Below are positions 1 through 8,773 of a stretch of 64,000 bases of DNA, in pieces. The position numbers were made by a program, and so were the translations under genes. Each line of letters opens with the position of its first letter. Within the stretch, counting starts at the first letter, position 1. The stretch is from Paracrocinitomix sp039939375 (GTDB taxonomy: Bacteria; Bacteroidota; Bacteroidia; Flavobacteriales_D; Crocinitomicaceae). The notes below the pieces were generated by a model. The model had not been told where the DNA came from. It made no database searches and saw nothing but the letters and a program-made list of their open reading frames with translations. The stretch is from positions 186,001 to 250,000 of the forward strand of contig JBDVJO010000003.1 in assembly GCA_039939375.1 (NCBI GenBank), given 5' to 3'.

Positions 1-578
1 TCAATAAAAGTTTGAAAAACTGTATCTGCCTGCAGAACAGCAACGGTCTCACCTTTTGAATTCTTAATTGGATGAAAAGAAGAAATCCACGTTCCGTTTT
101 CTGATTGATAAGGCGGAATATTTGTTCCAACGTGCATACTATCCAAAAGGATTTTCGGAAAATTCTTGTAGTCATGCCTAAAATATGGAGTATCTCCAGA
201 GGCTACACCGAATTGAAAGTAGCCGAGATCTTCATTGTAAACTAAAGTATAAATGTCACTTTCTAATTTATTAACCTCAGCAGCACTTTTGAGTTGTGTG
301 TAAATGTGGTGATAAGTAAAGTTTTCATCAATTGATTTGATATCATCCAACGCAGGATGATCATTCATCATTTGTTGATGCTCATCTCCGTCCAACTCAA
401 CAGCAATAGTACTTACAATTGCATTTAAACGATCATACTGACGTTTTTCTTGCAGTTCCATCTGAGAGTAGTAACCAAAAATGATAAAAAAGGCGGTCAC
501 AAAAATGATGCTCACATATATAATGAACATGATTCTAGTGGCGACATTGCCTAATATTTTACCCAATAATGAACTCAC
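1..578 (-). CDS. Membrane-anchored sensor protein, partial (C-terminus beyond left edge)
   Basis: I read an open frame on the minus strand from a GTG at 578 to the window edge without a stop. An in-frame TAG lies four codons before this GTG, so the start is GTG 578 or an internal ATG a few codons later (the MFIIYV segment). The N-terminus has one hydrophobic helix (about residues 17-37, IMFIIYVSIIFVTAFFIIFG), followed by an extracytoplasmic region that keeps the style of a Cache-like sensor (HPIKNSKGETVAVLQAD near the edge). The catalytic half is outside the window. The next gene on the same strand is a SpoIIE phosphatase with a similar layout, so a signalling phosphatase or kinase is likely, but this is inferred from layout and context only. 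Confidence 0.6.
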   Translation of the reverse strand, partial: MSSLLGKILGNVATRIMFIIYVSIIFVTAFFIIFGYYSQMELQEKRQYDRLNAIVSTIAVELDGDEHQQMMNDHPALDDIKSIDENFTYHHIYTQLKSAAEVNKLESDIYTLVYNEDLGYFQFGVASGDTPYFRHDYKNFPKILLDSMHVGTNIPPYQSENGTWISSFHPIKNSKGETVAVLQADTVFQTFI

Positions 579-732
579 TCTGTACTTCTAGACTCTTAAT
601 TTACACATTTTACGCAATATACTTTTTCAGATGCGATTCAACTATTTTTTTTGAACTCATTGATTGAAGCGTACCTATCATAAATTTAACTTGCATTTAC
701 TTAATAATGAACTAAAGTAGAAAATGTTCAAA

Positions 733-2706
733 TCAAACTTCAACACCTATCACGCAAACATCATCTAATTGTTCAAACTCACCTTTCCATTCATTGAAGG
801 CTTTTTCTAGAATTTCTCTTTGCGAATGAATAGGTTCTTCACTTATCTTTAAAAGTAATTTCTTGAATGCTTTACTTTTCAACTTCTTTCCTTTCTCTCC
901 TCCAAATTGATCTGGATACCCATCACTTGATAAGTAAATTTTGTCTCCTTTTTGAACCTTAATTTTGTTGTAAGTAAACTTTTTCCTAAACTCAAATTTT
1001 CCCACAGGCTGCTTATCTGCTTTAAGTTCATAAAGTGAACTTCCGTCTAATTCTAATTTTAATTCAAGACCAGGAAACTCATCATTGCCTTTTCTAATTA
1101 TCCAAAGTGGATTATGTGCACCTGCATATTCTAACTGCATTGTATCTAGAGTCAAACCTACCAGCGAAATATCCATTCCGTCTTTTACTTCATGGTTACT
1201 TCGTTCAAAAGTTCTGATCACCAAATCTGTTACTGTATCTAAAATTTCAGCAGGTTGGTGCATTCCAAATTCTCTTACAACCCTGTTTAAAGCATTATGA
1301 CAAACAACAGAAACCATAGCTCCAGGAACACCGTGTCCTGTGCAATCTGCTGCAGCAAAAAGCACCTCATTTTCTATCACTTCCATCCAATAAAAATCTC
1401 CTGCAACGATATCTTTTGGCATGTAGAGAACAAAAGATTTTGGTAATTTTTCGTTCCAATAAGAATCAGGTGGTAAGATGGCAGTTTGAATTCTCTTTGC
1501 ATAATTAATGGAATCTAAAATCTCATGATTTTGCTCCTCAATTTCATGCTTAGCCAAAAGAATTTCTTCATTCGCTGTTTTTAATAATCCATTTTTCTCT
1601 GAAATCTCAGCTTTTTGCAAGGTTAATAAATCATTAGCCTTATGCTTTTCTCGATATGCGTTTAATATGTAAACGGTAAAAATTAATATCAGTACAAATC
1701 CAATAATGATAATGTTTTCAGAATGAATCACAGATCCAACAAAATCTGACTCAGGAACAGCAACTCCCACTAACAAAACATCCTCATCTGAAATGTGATA
1801 TCTTTCAATACTTCCCCACCAATCTTCACCTCCAGACTCAAATGTGAAACAAGAATCTTTTTTAGACAGTCCATTCCAAATAGAAATGGTTTGCTGCAAA
1901 GCATCATTATCAAAATCTGTATATGATTTAAGCACATTAGCCTTAATGTCTTCTATGTCATTGAACCCAGAATGCGCCGGTAATCCAATTACACGTTCAT
2001 CTTCTGTCAACACAAATACAAAACCTCTTTCAGAAATGTCCATTTCAGTCGTAAACTTTGAAATATCAGTTAGTAAGACATCAAATGCGCCAACTATGGT
2101 TTTATCCGACTTTTCATCTTTCCATTTTGTTGAGATTGTAATTCCTGGCTCATTGGTAGTGAAAAATGTATACGGCTCGGTCCAATTTACGTGCATTTCT
2201 TCATGGGCTAAAGCTGTTTTATACCATGGGCGCTCTCTTGGATCATAAACCTTATCTTTTTGTTTAAATAGAAAAGGAACATTCTCGTTTTTATACCAAT
2301 AAACCTCATCCGGGAGCGTATCCTTGCATCCTAAATGTGTCATCCTGAACATCCATGCCGTGTCCAAGTCTAAAATCAGGAATTCATCACCTTCAGATGT
2401 CGCCATTAACACAGAAGACAATTGCCTTTTATTTTTAATTAAAGGTCTGAATTCCGCATTTAGATGTTCGTAATTCCTGTAATCATAAGATTGAACTGAA
2501 TGTTCTTGAGCGGTAATTAAAATATCCTCTTTGATGGGGGCGAAAAAATTCTCTAATTCCAAATCGGTTTGAAGTAAGGATTTCTCAACCATATCTTTAC
2601 TTAAATGATCAACAGTACTTCTCATATCAATCAATATGAATATGAAAATCCCTATTATACCAAGTAATAGAAAGTAGATTGCATTTTTATAAATCCATTT
2701 GAGCAT
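733..2706 (-). CDS. Cache-type sensor fused to SpoIIE/PP2C-like serine phosphatase
   Basis: A 657-residue membrane signalling phosphatase. Residues about 10-29 form the first membrane helix, about 35-330 an extracytoplasmic sensor with Cache-like wording (RPWYKTAL, WTEPYTF), about 333-352 the second helix, then a coiled coil, then the SpoIIE domain from about 400. The linker YAKRIQTAILP and the core GDFYWMEV, AADCTGHGVPGAMVSVV and DDVCVIGVEV are clearly preserved, including the acidic metal-binding residues of PP2C-type enzymes. Such proteins probably dephosphorylate an anti-sigma-antagonist-like partner or another Ser/Thr-phosphorylated protein; none is encoded beside it. A similar C-terminal domain is found at 16972-19233. 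The signal it senses cannot be read from sequence. Confidence 0.9.
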   Translation of the reverse strand: MLKWIYKNAIYFLLLGIIGIFIFILIDMRSTVDHLSKDMVEKSLLQTDLELENFFAPIKEDILITAQEHSVQSYDYRNYEHLNAEFRPLIKNKRQLSSVLMATSEGDEFLILDLDTAWMFRMTHLGCKDTLPDEVYWYKNENVPFLFKQKDKVYDPRERPWYKTALAHEEMHVNWTEPYTFFTTNEPGITISTKWKDEKSDKTIVGAFDVLLTDISKFTTEMDISERGFVFVLTEDERVIGLPAHSGFNDIEDIKANVLKSYTDFDNDALQQTISIWNGLSKKDSCFTFESGGEDWWGSIERYHISDEDVLLVGVAVPESDFVGSVIHSENIIIIGFVLILIFTVYILNAYREKHKANDLLTLQKAEISEKNGLLKTANEEILLAKHEIEEQNHEILDSINYAKRIQTAILPPDSYWNEKLPKSFVLYMPKDIVAGDFYWMEVIENEVLFAAADCTGHGVPGAMVSVVCHNALNRVVREFGMHQPAEILDTVTDLVIRTFERSNHEVKDGMDISLVGLTLDTMQLEYAGAHNPLWIIRKGNDEFPGLELKLELDGSSLYELKADKQPVGKFEFRKKFTYNKIKVQKGDKIYLSSDGYPDQFGGEKGKKLKSKAFKKLLLKISEEPIHSQREILEKAFNEWKGEFEQLDDVCVIGVEV

Positions 2707-2838
2707 CTGTCTTACAAATAATTAAGAGAAAACTAAAAGTAATTAAATCTGTGCATTAGCAATACATTGAGCAAATAAAAAATTAATTGCTTTTGTGAAA
2801 ATCGCAAATAGACATTATTTCAAGGCGCAAATCAATTT

Positions 2839-2867
2839 TTTGCTATCTTACAATCAGCATACATTTG
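2839..2867 (+). promoter_or_regulatory. Bacteroidota-type promoter for the HMG-CoA reductase operon
   Basis: TTTG at 2839-2842 and TACATTTG at 2860-2867 fit the Bacteroidota -33/-7 pattern (TTTG, then TAnnTTTG) with a 17-nt gap. The predicted transcript would begin about 2875, giving a very short leader before the ATG at 2887. It is the only convincing promoter I see for the nine-gene block that follows, because later genes overlap. Confidence 0.6.
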
Positions 2868-2886
2868 CGCTGTAAAACAAAGTATT

Positions 2887-4152
2887 ATGGGAATTACCAA
2901 AGAAAAATTAAATAAGGTAGTTGAGGAAATCAATTTAAACGATTCCATTAACAAAGTTGTCAACTTCAAAAAGAGCGATTCAGCTCATTTAGAAACGGTC
3001 CCAGCAAGAGAACCATATTCTAAAGAAGGGCAAGAAAAACGGCTTGATTTCATTGAAAACATATCCAACAAGAAACTTGATTATTTAACTGGAAGAAAGC
3101 AATTTGAAGATCATGCTTCGCTGAAAGGAAATATTGAAAATTATGTTGGTCACACTACACTTCCTACGGGGATTTTAGGTCCACTAATTGTGAATGGAAC
3201 TCAAGCTTCCGGCGGATACTATGTTCCACTGGCTACAAGTGAAGGAGCATTAATTGCGTCTTACGCCAGAGGGGCCAGAGCTTGCAGAGAAGCTGGCTCA
3301 ATCACTTCTGTTTGTTTAATGGAAGGGGTTCAAAGATGTCCATCATTTAAATTTGAAAGCTTGGTTCCGCTAGGGAAATTTGTGGTTTGGTTAATGCAAC
3401 ACAAAGAAGAGTTCGCTGAAATAACAAGAGCAACATCTAGGTATGCTCAACTGAGCGACATGGAAATGAATATTGAAGGGAACCAAGTAATTTTAACATT
3501 AGAATTTACTACAGGTGATGCTGCAGGTCAGAATATGGTCACAATTGTAACCAACCAGATTTGCAAATACATAATTGAGAACACACCTGTTAAACCTGAT
3601 ATCTGGTTTATAGAAAGTAATTTTTCAGGAGACAAAAAGGCAACGTCTAATTCATTTTCTTCAGTAAGGGGTAAAAATGTTTCAGCAGAAGTTACCCTTC
3701 CAAGACAAGTTGTGAATGACGTATTAAAAACAAGTCCTGAATTAATGGCAGAATATTGGAAAACATCATTTATGGGGGCTGTTAAATGTGGAGCAATTGG
3801 TGCTCAAGGTCACTTTGCCAATGGCTTGGCAGCATTATTCATTGCGTGTGGTCAAGATGCAGCTTGCGTTTCTGAAGCATCTGTTGGTATTACTAGAATG
3901 GAATTAGATAAAAATGGTGATTTGTACTGCTCAGTGACTTTGCCCAACTTAATTGTTGGAACGGTTGGTGGAGGAACTTCTTTACCAACTCAAAAAGAAT
4001 GTCTTGAAATGATGGATTGCTATGGTGCCGGTAATGGTAAAAAGTTTGCCGAAATTTGTGCGGCACTTTGCCTTTCTGGTGAAATCTCTATTATTGCCGC
4101 TATGTCAGCAGGACATTTCGCTTCAGCTCATCAAAAATTAGGAAGAAAATAA
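2887..4152 (+). CDS. Hydroxymethylglutaryl-CoA reductase (class I-like)
   Basis: A 421-residue HMG-CoA reductase, which normally reduces HMG-CoA to mevalonate with NADPH in the cytoplasm. The family blocks are in order: ENYVGHTTLPTGILGPL, ATSEGALIAS, GDAAGQNM, a DKKAT lysine, IACGQDAA and GTVGGGTSLP, and AGHFASAH at the end. The expected catalytic residues are all present: Glu119, Lys250 or Lys251, Asp324 and His410. It has no membrane anchor. It is the first gene of a tight operon, one nucleotide before the prenyltransferase gene. No other mevalonate-pathway gene is in the window, while ispH of the alternative MEP pathway is, so this enzyme may feed a special product rather than bulk isoprenoids. 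That last point is inference. Confidence 0.93.
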   Translation: MGITKEKLNKVVEEINLNDSINKVVNFKKSDSAHLETVPAREPYSKEGQEKRLDFIENISNKKLDYLTGRKQFEDHASLKGNIENYVGHTTLPTGILGPLIVNGTQASGGYYVPLATSEGALIASYARGARACREAGSITSVCLMEGVQRCPSFKFESLVPLGKFVVWLMQHKEEFAEITRATSRYAQLSDMEMNIEGNQVILTLEFTTGDAAGQNMVTIVTNQICKYIIENTPVKPDIWFIESNFSGDKKATSNSFSSVRGKNVSAEVTLPRQVVNDVLKTSPELMAEYWKTSFMGAVKCGAIGAQGHFANGLAALFIACGQDAACVSEASVGITRMELDKNGDLYCSVTLPNLIVGTVGGGTSLPTQKECLEMMDCYGAGNGKKFAEICAALCLSGEISIIAAMSAGHFASAHQKLGRK

Positions 4153-4153
4153 A

Positions 4154-5086
4154 ATGTCAGAAGCAAATCTTCCTTATTTAAAACGCCTTTGGATTTATCA
4201 AAAGGAGCGTTTCCCCTTGTTGGTAAACTTGATTGCAGTTTCAACTTTCACTTTTTCTGCTATTTCTTATTCAAGAATTTGCAGAGGAGAAGATGGTTTT
4301 GTTGGATGGGATACTTATCTAATTGGCTGTTTCGCAACTTTTACCCTTTTCTTATTAGTGCGAATATTTGATGAGTTTAAAGACAAAGAAGATGATGCTA
4401 AATACAGGTCTTATTTACCTGTTCCAAGAGGGGTAGTAAAACTAAAAGAGCTAAGAAACATAGGGATTGTTGTTGGAGTAATTCAGATTGCTGTCATTGC
4501 CTATTTCCAATTACCCATGCTCTATTTATACGTAATAGTTATCGCGTATTTGTGCCTAATGGGCGTGGAGTTTTTTGTAGGAGATTGGCTGAAAAAGAGA
4601 CACCTACTCTACATCACTTCACATATGTTTATTATCCCGTTGTTGGATATTTATTCAAGTGGTTTAGATTGGTTATTGGAGGGAGAATCTCCTCACTGGG
4701 GATTGGCTTTCTTTTTTGCGGTTTCTTATCTCAATGGATTACAAGGGGAATTTGGACGTAAACTAAAGGCTCCCAAAGATGAAGAAGAAGGCGTAATCTC
4801 TTACACCGGTTTATGGGGTGTCAAAAAAGCAATTGTTATTTGGGCGCTAGTCTTGTTACTCACTTTAGTTATTGCAACTTTTGCCGCCTATTACGCAGGT
4901 TATGGATTAGTTACTTTCAGTGTATTGATCAGTTTAGCTGTAGTTTGTTTAATTCCAGGGATTTTATTTGCAAAAAAACCAAATAAAAAAATGGCCAAAG
5001 CAGTTGAGGCAGTTTCAGGAATTTGGATTGTTGGTATGTATCTTTCATTGGGCGGAATACCAATGTTGATGAAAATTATTGGATAA
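4154..5086 (+). CDS. UbiA-superfamily prenyltransferase, integral membrane
   Basis: A 310-residue, multi-helix membrane protein. It carries the first UbiA-type aspartate motif as DEFKDKEDDAKYRS followed by LPVPRGVV, and a second acidic stretch (KAPKDEEEGVISYTG), which together bind the prenyl diphosphate through Mg2+. Members transfer polyprenyl chains to aromatic rings, to glyceryl phosphates or to other acceptors; the motifs do not say which. The stop codon TAA shares its last base with the ATG of the next gene, showing translational coupling. With an HMG-CoA reductase before it and lipid-type enzymes after it, a prenylated lipid or meroterpenoid acceptor is plausible. I am sure of the superfamily but not of the substrate. 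Confidence 0.8.
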   Translation: MSEANLPYLKRLWIYQKERFPLLVNLIAVSTFTFSAISYSRICRGEDGFVGWDTYLIGCFATFTLFLLVRIFDEFKDKEDDAKYRSYLPVPRGVVKLKELRNIGIVVGVIQIAVIAYFQLPMLYLYVIVIAYLCLMGVEFFVGDWLKKRHLLYITSHMFIIPLLDIYSSGLDWLLEGESPHWGLAFFFAVSYLNGLQGEFGRKLKAPKDEEEGVISYTGLWGVKKAIVIWALVLLLTLVIATFAAYYAGYGLVTFSVLISLAVVCLIPGILFAKKPNKKMAKAVEAVSGIWIVGMYLSLGGIPMLMKIIG

Positions 5087-7689
5087 TGAAAATATATAAT
5101 GCTTCACATACTGACCTGAAGGTAGAGCAAATCGGAGGTAAAGGATTGAATTTATTCAAGCTAAAAAGTTTTGGTCTCAACGTTCCTGAGTTCGTTGTAA
5201 TAGATGAAAGTAAGTTATCCTCAATAATTCCGGATGCTTTAAAACAGCATTATGACGCTGATAAAATCCGCCAGTTTATTGATGATCACGAATTAGACGC
5301 AACGTTTTTAGATGAAATTAAAGCTACTATCTCAAACGCAGATGAAAAGCAATTTGCAGTTAGATCTTCTGCGGTTCAAGAAGACGGCAAAGAGTTTTCT
5401 TTCGCTGGGCAATTTGAAACGCATTTGTATGTCAATTTTACTGACATTCCTCAATTTGTAAAAGAAATTTGGAAGTCAAATTTCACCAACAGAGTGGAAC
5501 AATATGTAAAAAACAATAACCTTACCCCACAATATGGGATTGCTGTCGTTATTCAAGAAATGATTGACCCAGATGTCTCTGGAGTTGCTTTTGGGATTAA
5601 TCCCAGCACGGGCGCTACTGATTCTAAAGTTGTTTGCTCCGTATATGGAGTTGGTGAAGGATTAGTTTCGGGTGAACTGAATGCAGACACCTTTAACTTG
5701 CAAGGTTCAGCAATAGAAAAATTAATCGTAAAAAAAGATCGAGCAGCCCGAAGAGCCGCTTCAGGAAGCATACGATTTGAGGAAGTTGAAAGCGAAAAAC
5801 AAGACGCCCCATCATTAAGTGATCGGCAAATCCTAGAAATTAAAACAATTCTAGAGCAATTAGAAAACTCGTTAAACCATCCTCAAGATATAGAGTTTGC
5901 CATAAAAAACGAGCAAGTTTATCTGTTGCAGACACGTCCCATAACTGCAATTATAAAACAAGCCACAGCTCAAAAAGAGATCAACAGAATAATTTGGGAT
6001 AATAGTAATATCATTGAATCTTACCCAGGTGTCACCACTCCTCTAACCTTTTCATACATATCTGAGGCCTATAAAAATGTCTACATTCAACTGGCAAGAA
6101 TTATGGGAGCCTCTGAAAAAGTGATCAGAGCGAATGAGGATACATTTGCCAATATGCTAGGCTTGATAAATGGAAGAGTTTATTACAATTTATTATCATG
6201 GTATAAAGTGTTAGCCCTTTTTCCTGGCTACAAATTAAACGCCCGCTTCATGGAAAACATGATGGGTGTAAAAGAGCGTTTTGACTTACCAAAACAAGAT
6301 ACGGGATCAAAGTTTGGCGCAGCAATGCGTTCGGTTTTGATGATTGCGAAAATAATTGGTCATTTGATCACTATTAAAAAGACATCTAAGCAATTTTTAA
6401 AAGACTTGAATCAAGCCATAGAAGATGTTAAAAAATTGGATCTTGAAAAGATGACGGCTTTTGAATTAAAGCAATGTTGGATAGACTTAGATAATGACGT
6501 CACTCCAAAATGGAAAGCGCCAGTGATTAATGATAGTTTTGCCATGATTTATTTTGGAAAGCTTCAAAAGTTGGTTGAAAAATATCAGATTTCTGATAAT
6601 AAAAACATCCAAAATGACCTCTTATGCGGCTCAGAAGATATTATTTCGGTTGAACCCATTCACAGAAGTATTGAAATGTCGACAGACATCACTAAAGATG
6701 AACAATTAAAAGAAATTTTTGCTGATAATTCTCCAGCTCAAATCTGGGAAAAGTTAGAAGGTCATCCTTTCAAAGACAAAATCAACAAGTATATTGATAA
6801 GTTTGGTGATCGTTGCGTAGGTGAATTAAAATTAGAAACCGTTTCTTTCAAGCAAGATCCTACACTATTTATTGCGACTTTAAAATCCTTTTCAAGTCAA
6901 AACGTTACTACTGCTTCAACTGCTTCAACAATCGATAAAGAACTTAGAGATAAAGCTGAAGCAGAAGTAAATGCGGCTTTAAAATTTAAACCGCTAAAAA
7001 AAAGAAAGCTTAGAAAAACTATTAAAAAAACGCGCTATTTTGTTTCAAATCGTGAGAATTTGAGATATGAAAGAACCAGAATATTTGGAGTGACGCGTGA
7101 AATTTTCTCACAAATAGGAAAGCGATTTGAACTAAACGGAATCATTGAACAACAAGCGGATATTTTCTATTTAACCAAAGAAGAAATCTTCTCCTTTATT
7201 GATGGAACTTCAGTTACCAAAGATTTAAAAAGCTTAATCGAAATCAGACGAAAAGAGTATACTGAATTTGAAAAGATGGAGATTCCTGCAGAACGATTTA
7301 CAACCTTTGGCACAGTCAACAATCGCAACGATTTCTTTGATACATCAATTGAAGAAGTATTAGATGGTCAGTTATCAGGATTAGGTTGTTGCCCTGGAAA
7401 AGTGAGAGCGAAAGTTAGAAAAGTAAAACACCCCAACGAAGTTGAATCATTAGATGGAGATATCTTGGTAACCTCAAGCACCGACCCAGGTTGGGTAACA
7501 TTGTTCCCTACCGCTTCTGCAATTATAGTAGAACGGGGCAGTTTATTGAGTCATTCAGCTATCGTCTCTAGAGAAATGGGAATCCCTTGTATAGTAAGTG
7601 TTACAGGACTTTTAAAAACGCTAAATACAGGAGATTTAATTGAAATGGACGGTTCAACCGGTCAAATAAAAATCATTGAAAATGAGTGA
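5086..7689 (+). CDS. PEP synthase/rifampin phosphotransferase-like phosphohistidine enzyme
   Basis: About 867 residues starting at the ATG in TAATG at 5086; a longer frame begins at 5023 but would overlap the preceding gene for no reason. The N-terminal third is a pyruvate,phosphate dikinase-type ATP-grasp domain (EQIGGKGLNLFKL, AVRSSAVQEDG, PQDIEFAI, YLLQTRPITA). The C-terminus is a PEP-utilising mobile domain with LSHSAIVSREMGIPC; the predicted phosphohistidine is His823. The middle 400 residues match neither PEP synthase nor EI and would select the acceptor, as in rifampin phosphotransferases. It lacks the PEP-binding TIM barrel of PpsA. It therefore probably uses ATP to phosphorylate a small molecule made by this operon. 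The substrate is unknown. Confidence 0.75.
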   Translation: MKIYNASHTDLKVEQIGGKGLNLFKLKSFGLNVPEFVVIDESKLSSIIPDALKQHYDADKIRQFIDDHELDATFLDEIKATISNADEKQFAVRSSAVQEDGKEFSFAGQFETHLYVNFTDIPQFVKEIWKSNFTNRVEQYVKNNNLTPQYGIAVVIQEMIDPDVSGVAFGINPSTGATDSKVVCSVYGVGEGLVSGELNADTFNLQGSAIEKLIVKKDRAARRAASGSIRFEEVESEKQDAPSLSDRQILEIKTILEQLENSLNHPQDIEFAIKNEQVYLLQTRPITAIIKQATAQKEINRIIWDNSNIIESYPGVTTPLTFSYISEAYKNVYIQLARIMGASEKVIRANEDTFANMLGLINGRVYYNLLSWYKVLALFPGYKLNARFMENMMGVKERFDLPKQDTGSKFGAAMRSVLMIAKIIGHLITIKKTSKQFLKDLNQAIEDVKKLDLEKMTAFELKQCWIDLDNDVTPKWKAPVINDSFAMIYFGKLQKLVEKYQISDNKNIQNDLLCGSEDIISVEPIHRSIEMSTDITKDEQLKEIFADNSPAQIWEKLEGHPFKDKINKYIDKFGDRCVGELKLETVSFKQDPTLFIATLKSFSSQNVTTASTASTIDKELRDKAEAEVNAALKFKPLKKRKLRKTIKKTRYFVSNRENLRYERTRIFGVTREIFSQIGKRFELNGIIEQQADIFYLTKEEIFSFIDGTSVTKDLKSLIEIRRKEYTEFEKMEIPAERFTTFGTVNNRNDFFDTSIEEVLDGQLSGLGCCPGKVRAKVRKVKHPNEVESLDGDILVTSSTDPGWVTLFPTASAIIVERGSLLSHSAIVSREMGIPCIVSVTGLLKTLNTGDLIEMDGSTGQIKIIENE

Positions 7690-8773
7690 TCAATTATCTA
7701 AAGTTAACTTCGATATTATCAGGTATGCCAACCTTTGGGAGGATGCTGATGTGTTGATTGAAGGTTTAGGTTTAGACCAACACTCAAAAGTGATGTCTAT
7801 CGCATCTGCTGGAGATAATTGCTTTTCAATGCTTTCAGAAGGCGTTGAAAAAGTGGTTGCCGTGGATGTCAGCAAAGTACAACTCTACTTGGTTGAGTTG
7901 AAAAAAGTGGCAATTAAACATCTAGATAGAGCAGCATACATGGCCTTTGTTGGATTTAAAGAATCAGAACAACGCATATCTACTTTTAAGTCTTTGGAAA
8001 AAGACTTGACTGAAGATTGCTTGAATTACTGGATACATCATTCAGAAAGCATTGAAGAAGGTGTGATTCATACAGGGAAGTTTGAACGATATTTCCAGCT
8101 ATTCAAAGAAAACTATTTGCATGACATACATTCTCAGGAAGTTGTGAATGAACTGTTCAGAAAAAAAGATGCTCAACAACAAAGAGAATTTCATGATAAT
8201 ATCTGGCATAATGCCGCATGGAAAAAGATGTACAAGTTCTTTTTTGGAGAGCAAATGATGGGTGATCATGGCAGAGATCCTGAATTTTTAAAGCATGTTG
8301 AAGGAAATGTCTCAGATTTAATTTTGGAGAAAGAAGTCAATGCAATTAGAAAACCCTCTATCCAAAACAACTATTTTTTGTATTACATCTTGAACAACAA
8401 GTTTGATGATGCTTACCTTCCACATTATGTTCGACCTGAAAATTATGAAAAAGTAAAATCAAACTTAGACGCTTTAATCTTGCATGAAGGGCTGCTAGAT
8501 TCAGCGCTAAGCGTTCATAAAAACTGTACACATTTTAACCTTTCTGATATCTTTGAATACATGGATACTGAACTGTTTAGGTCAGTTGCAAAAGGAATTC
8601 TTGATCAATCTGCCGAAGGAGCGAAAATTGCATATTGGAATCTTATGATACCAAGATATATTTCTAAAGCGTTCCCCAACAAAGTGAACTATCTAAAGGA
8701 TCTCTCAGAAAGCCTAAAAGAAAAAGACATGGGTTATTTTTATCAATCTTTTATCGTTGACCAAAAAAAATGA
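7682..8773 (+). CDS. BtaA-like (DUF3419) 3-amino-3-carboxypropyl transferase
   Basis: About 363 residues. The start is set at the ATG at 7682, which overlaps the previous stop (ATGAGTGA); an in-frame codon six bases earlier is less likely. The N-terminus has the BtaA-type hallmark YANLWEDADVL, followed by a Rossmann S-adenosylmethionine site (MSIASAGDNCFSMLSEGV, VVAVDVSKVQLYL). BtaA moves the 3-amino-3-carboxypropyl group of S-adenosylmethionine to diacylglycerol, the first step to betaine lipids. No BtaB-like N-methyltransferase is nearby, so the product here may stay unmethylated or the acceptor may be different, for example an isoprenoid or prenylated lipid from this operon. Family assignment is fairly good; substrate is inference. 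Confidence 0.72.
   Translation: MSDQLSKVNFDIIRYANLWEDADVLIEGLGLDQHSKVMSIASAGDNCFSMLSEGVEKVVAVDVSKVQLYLVELKKVAIKHLDRAAYMAFVGFKESEQRISTFKSLEKDLTEDCLNYWIHHSESIEEGVIHTGKFERYFQLFKENYLHDIHSQEVVNELFRKKDAQQQREFHDNIWHNAAWKKMYKFFFGEQMMGDHGRDPEFLKHVEGNVSDLILEKEVNAIRKPSIQNNYFLYYILNNKFDDAYLPHYVRPENYEKVKSNLDALILHEGLLDSALSVHKNCTHFNLSDIFEYMDTELFRSVAKGILDQSAEGAKIAYWNLMIPRYISKAFPNKVNYLKDLSESLKEKDMGYFYQSFIVDQKK

Noticed and set aside
5023..5085. Earlier start for the PEP-synthase-like gene
   Set aside because: The extra 21 residues overlap the prenyltransferase gene and do not fit the family start; ATG in TAATG at 5086 is better.
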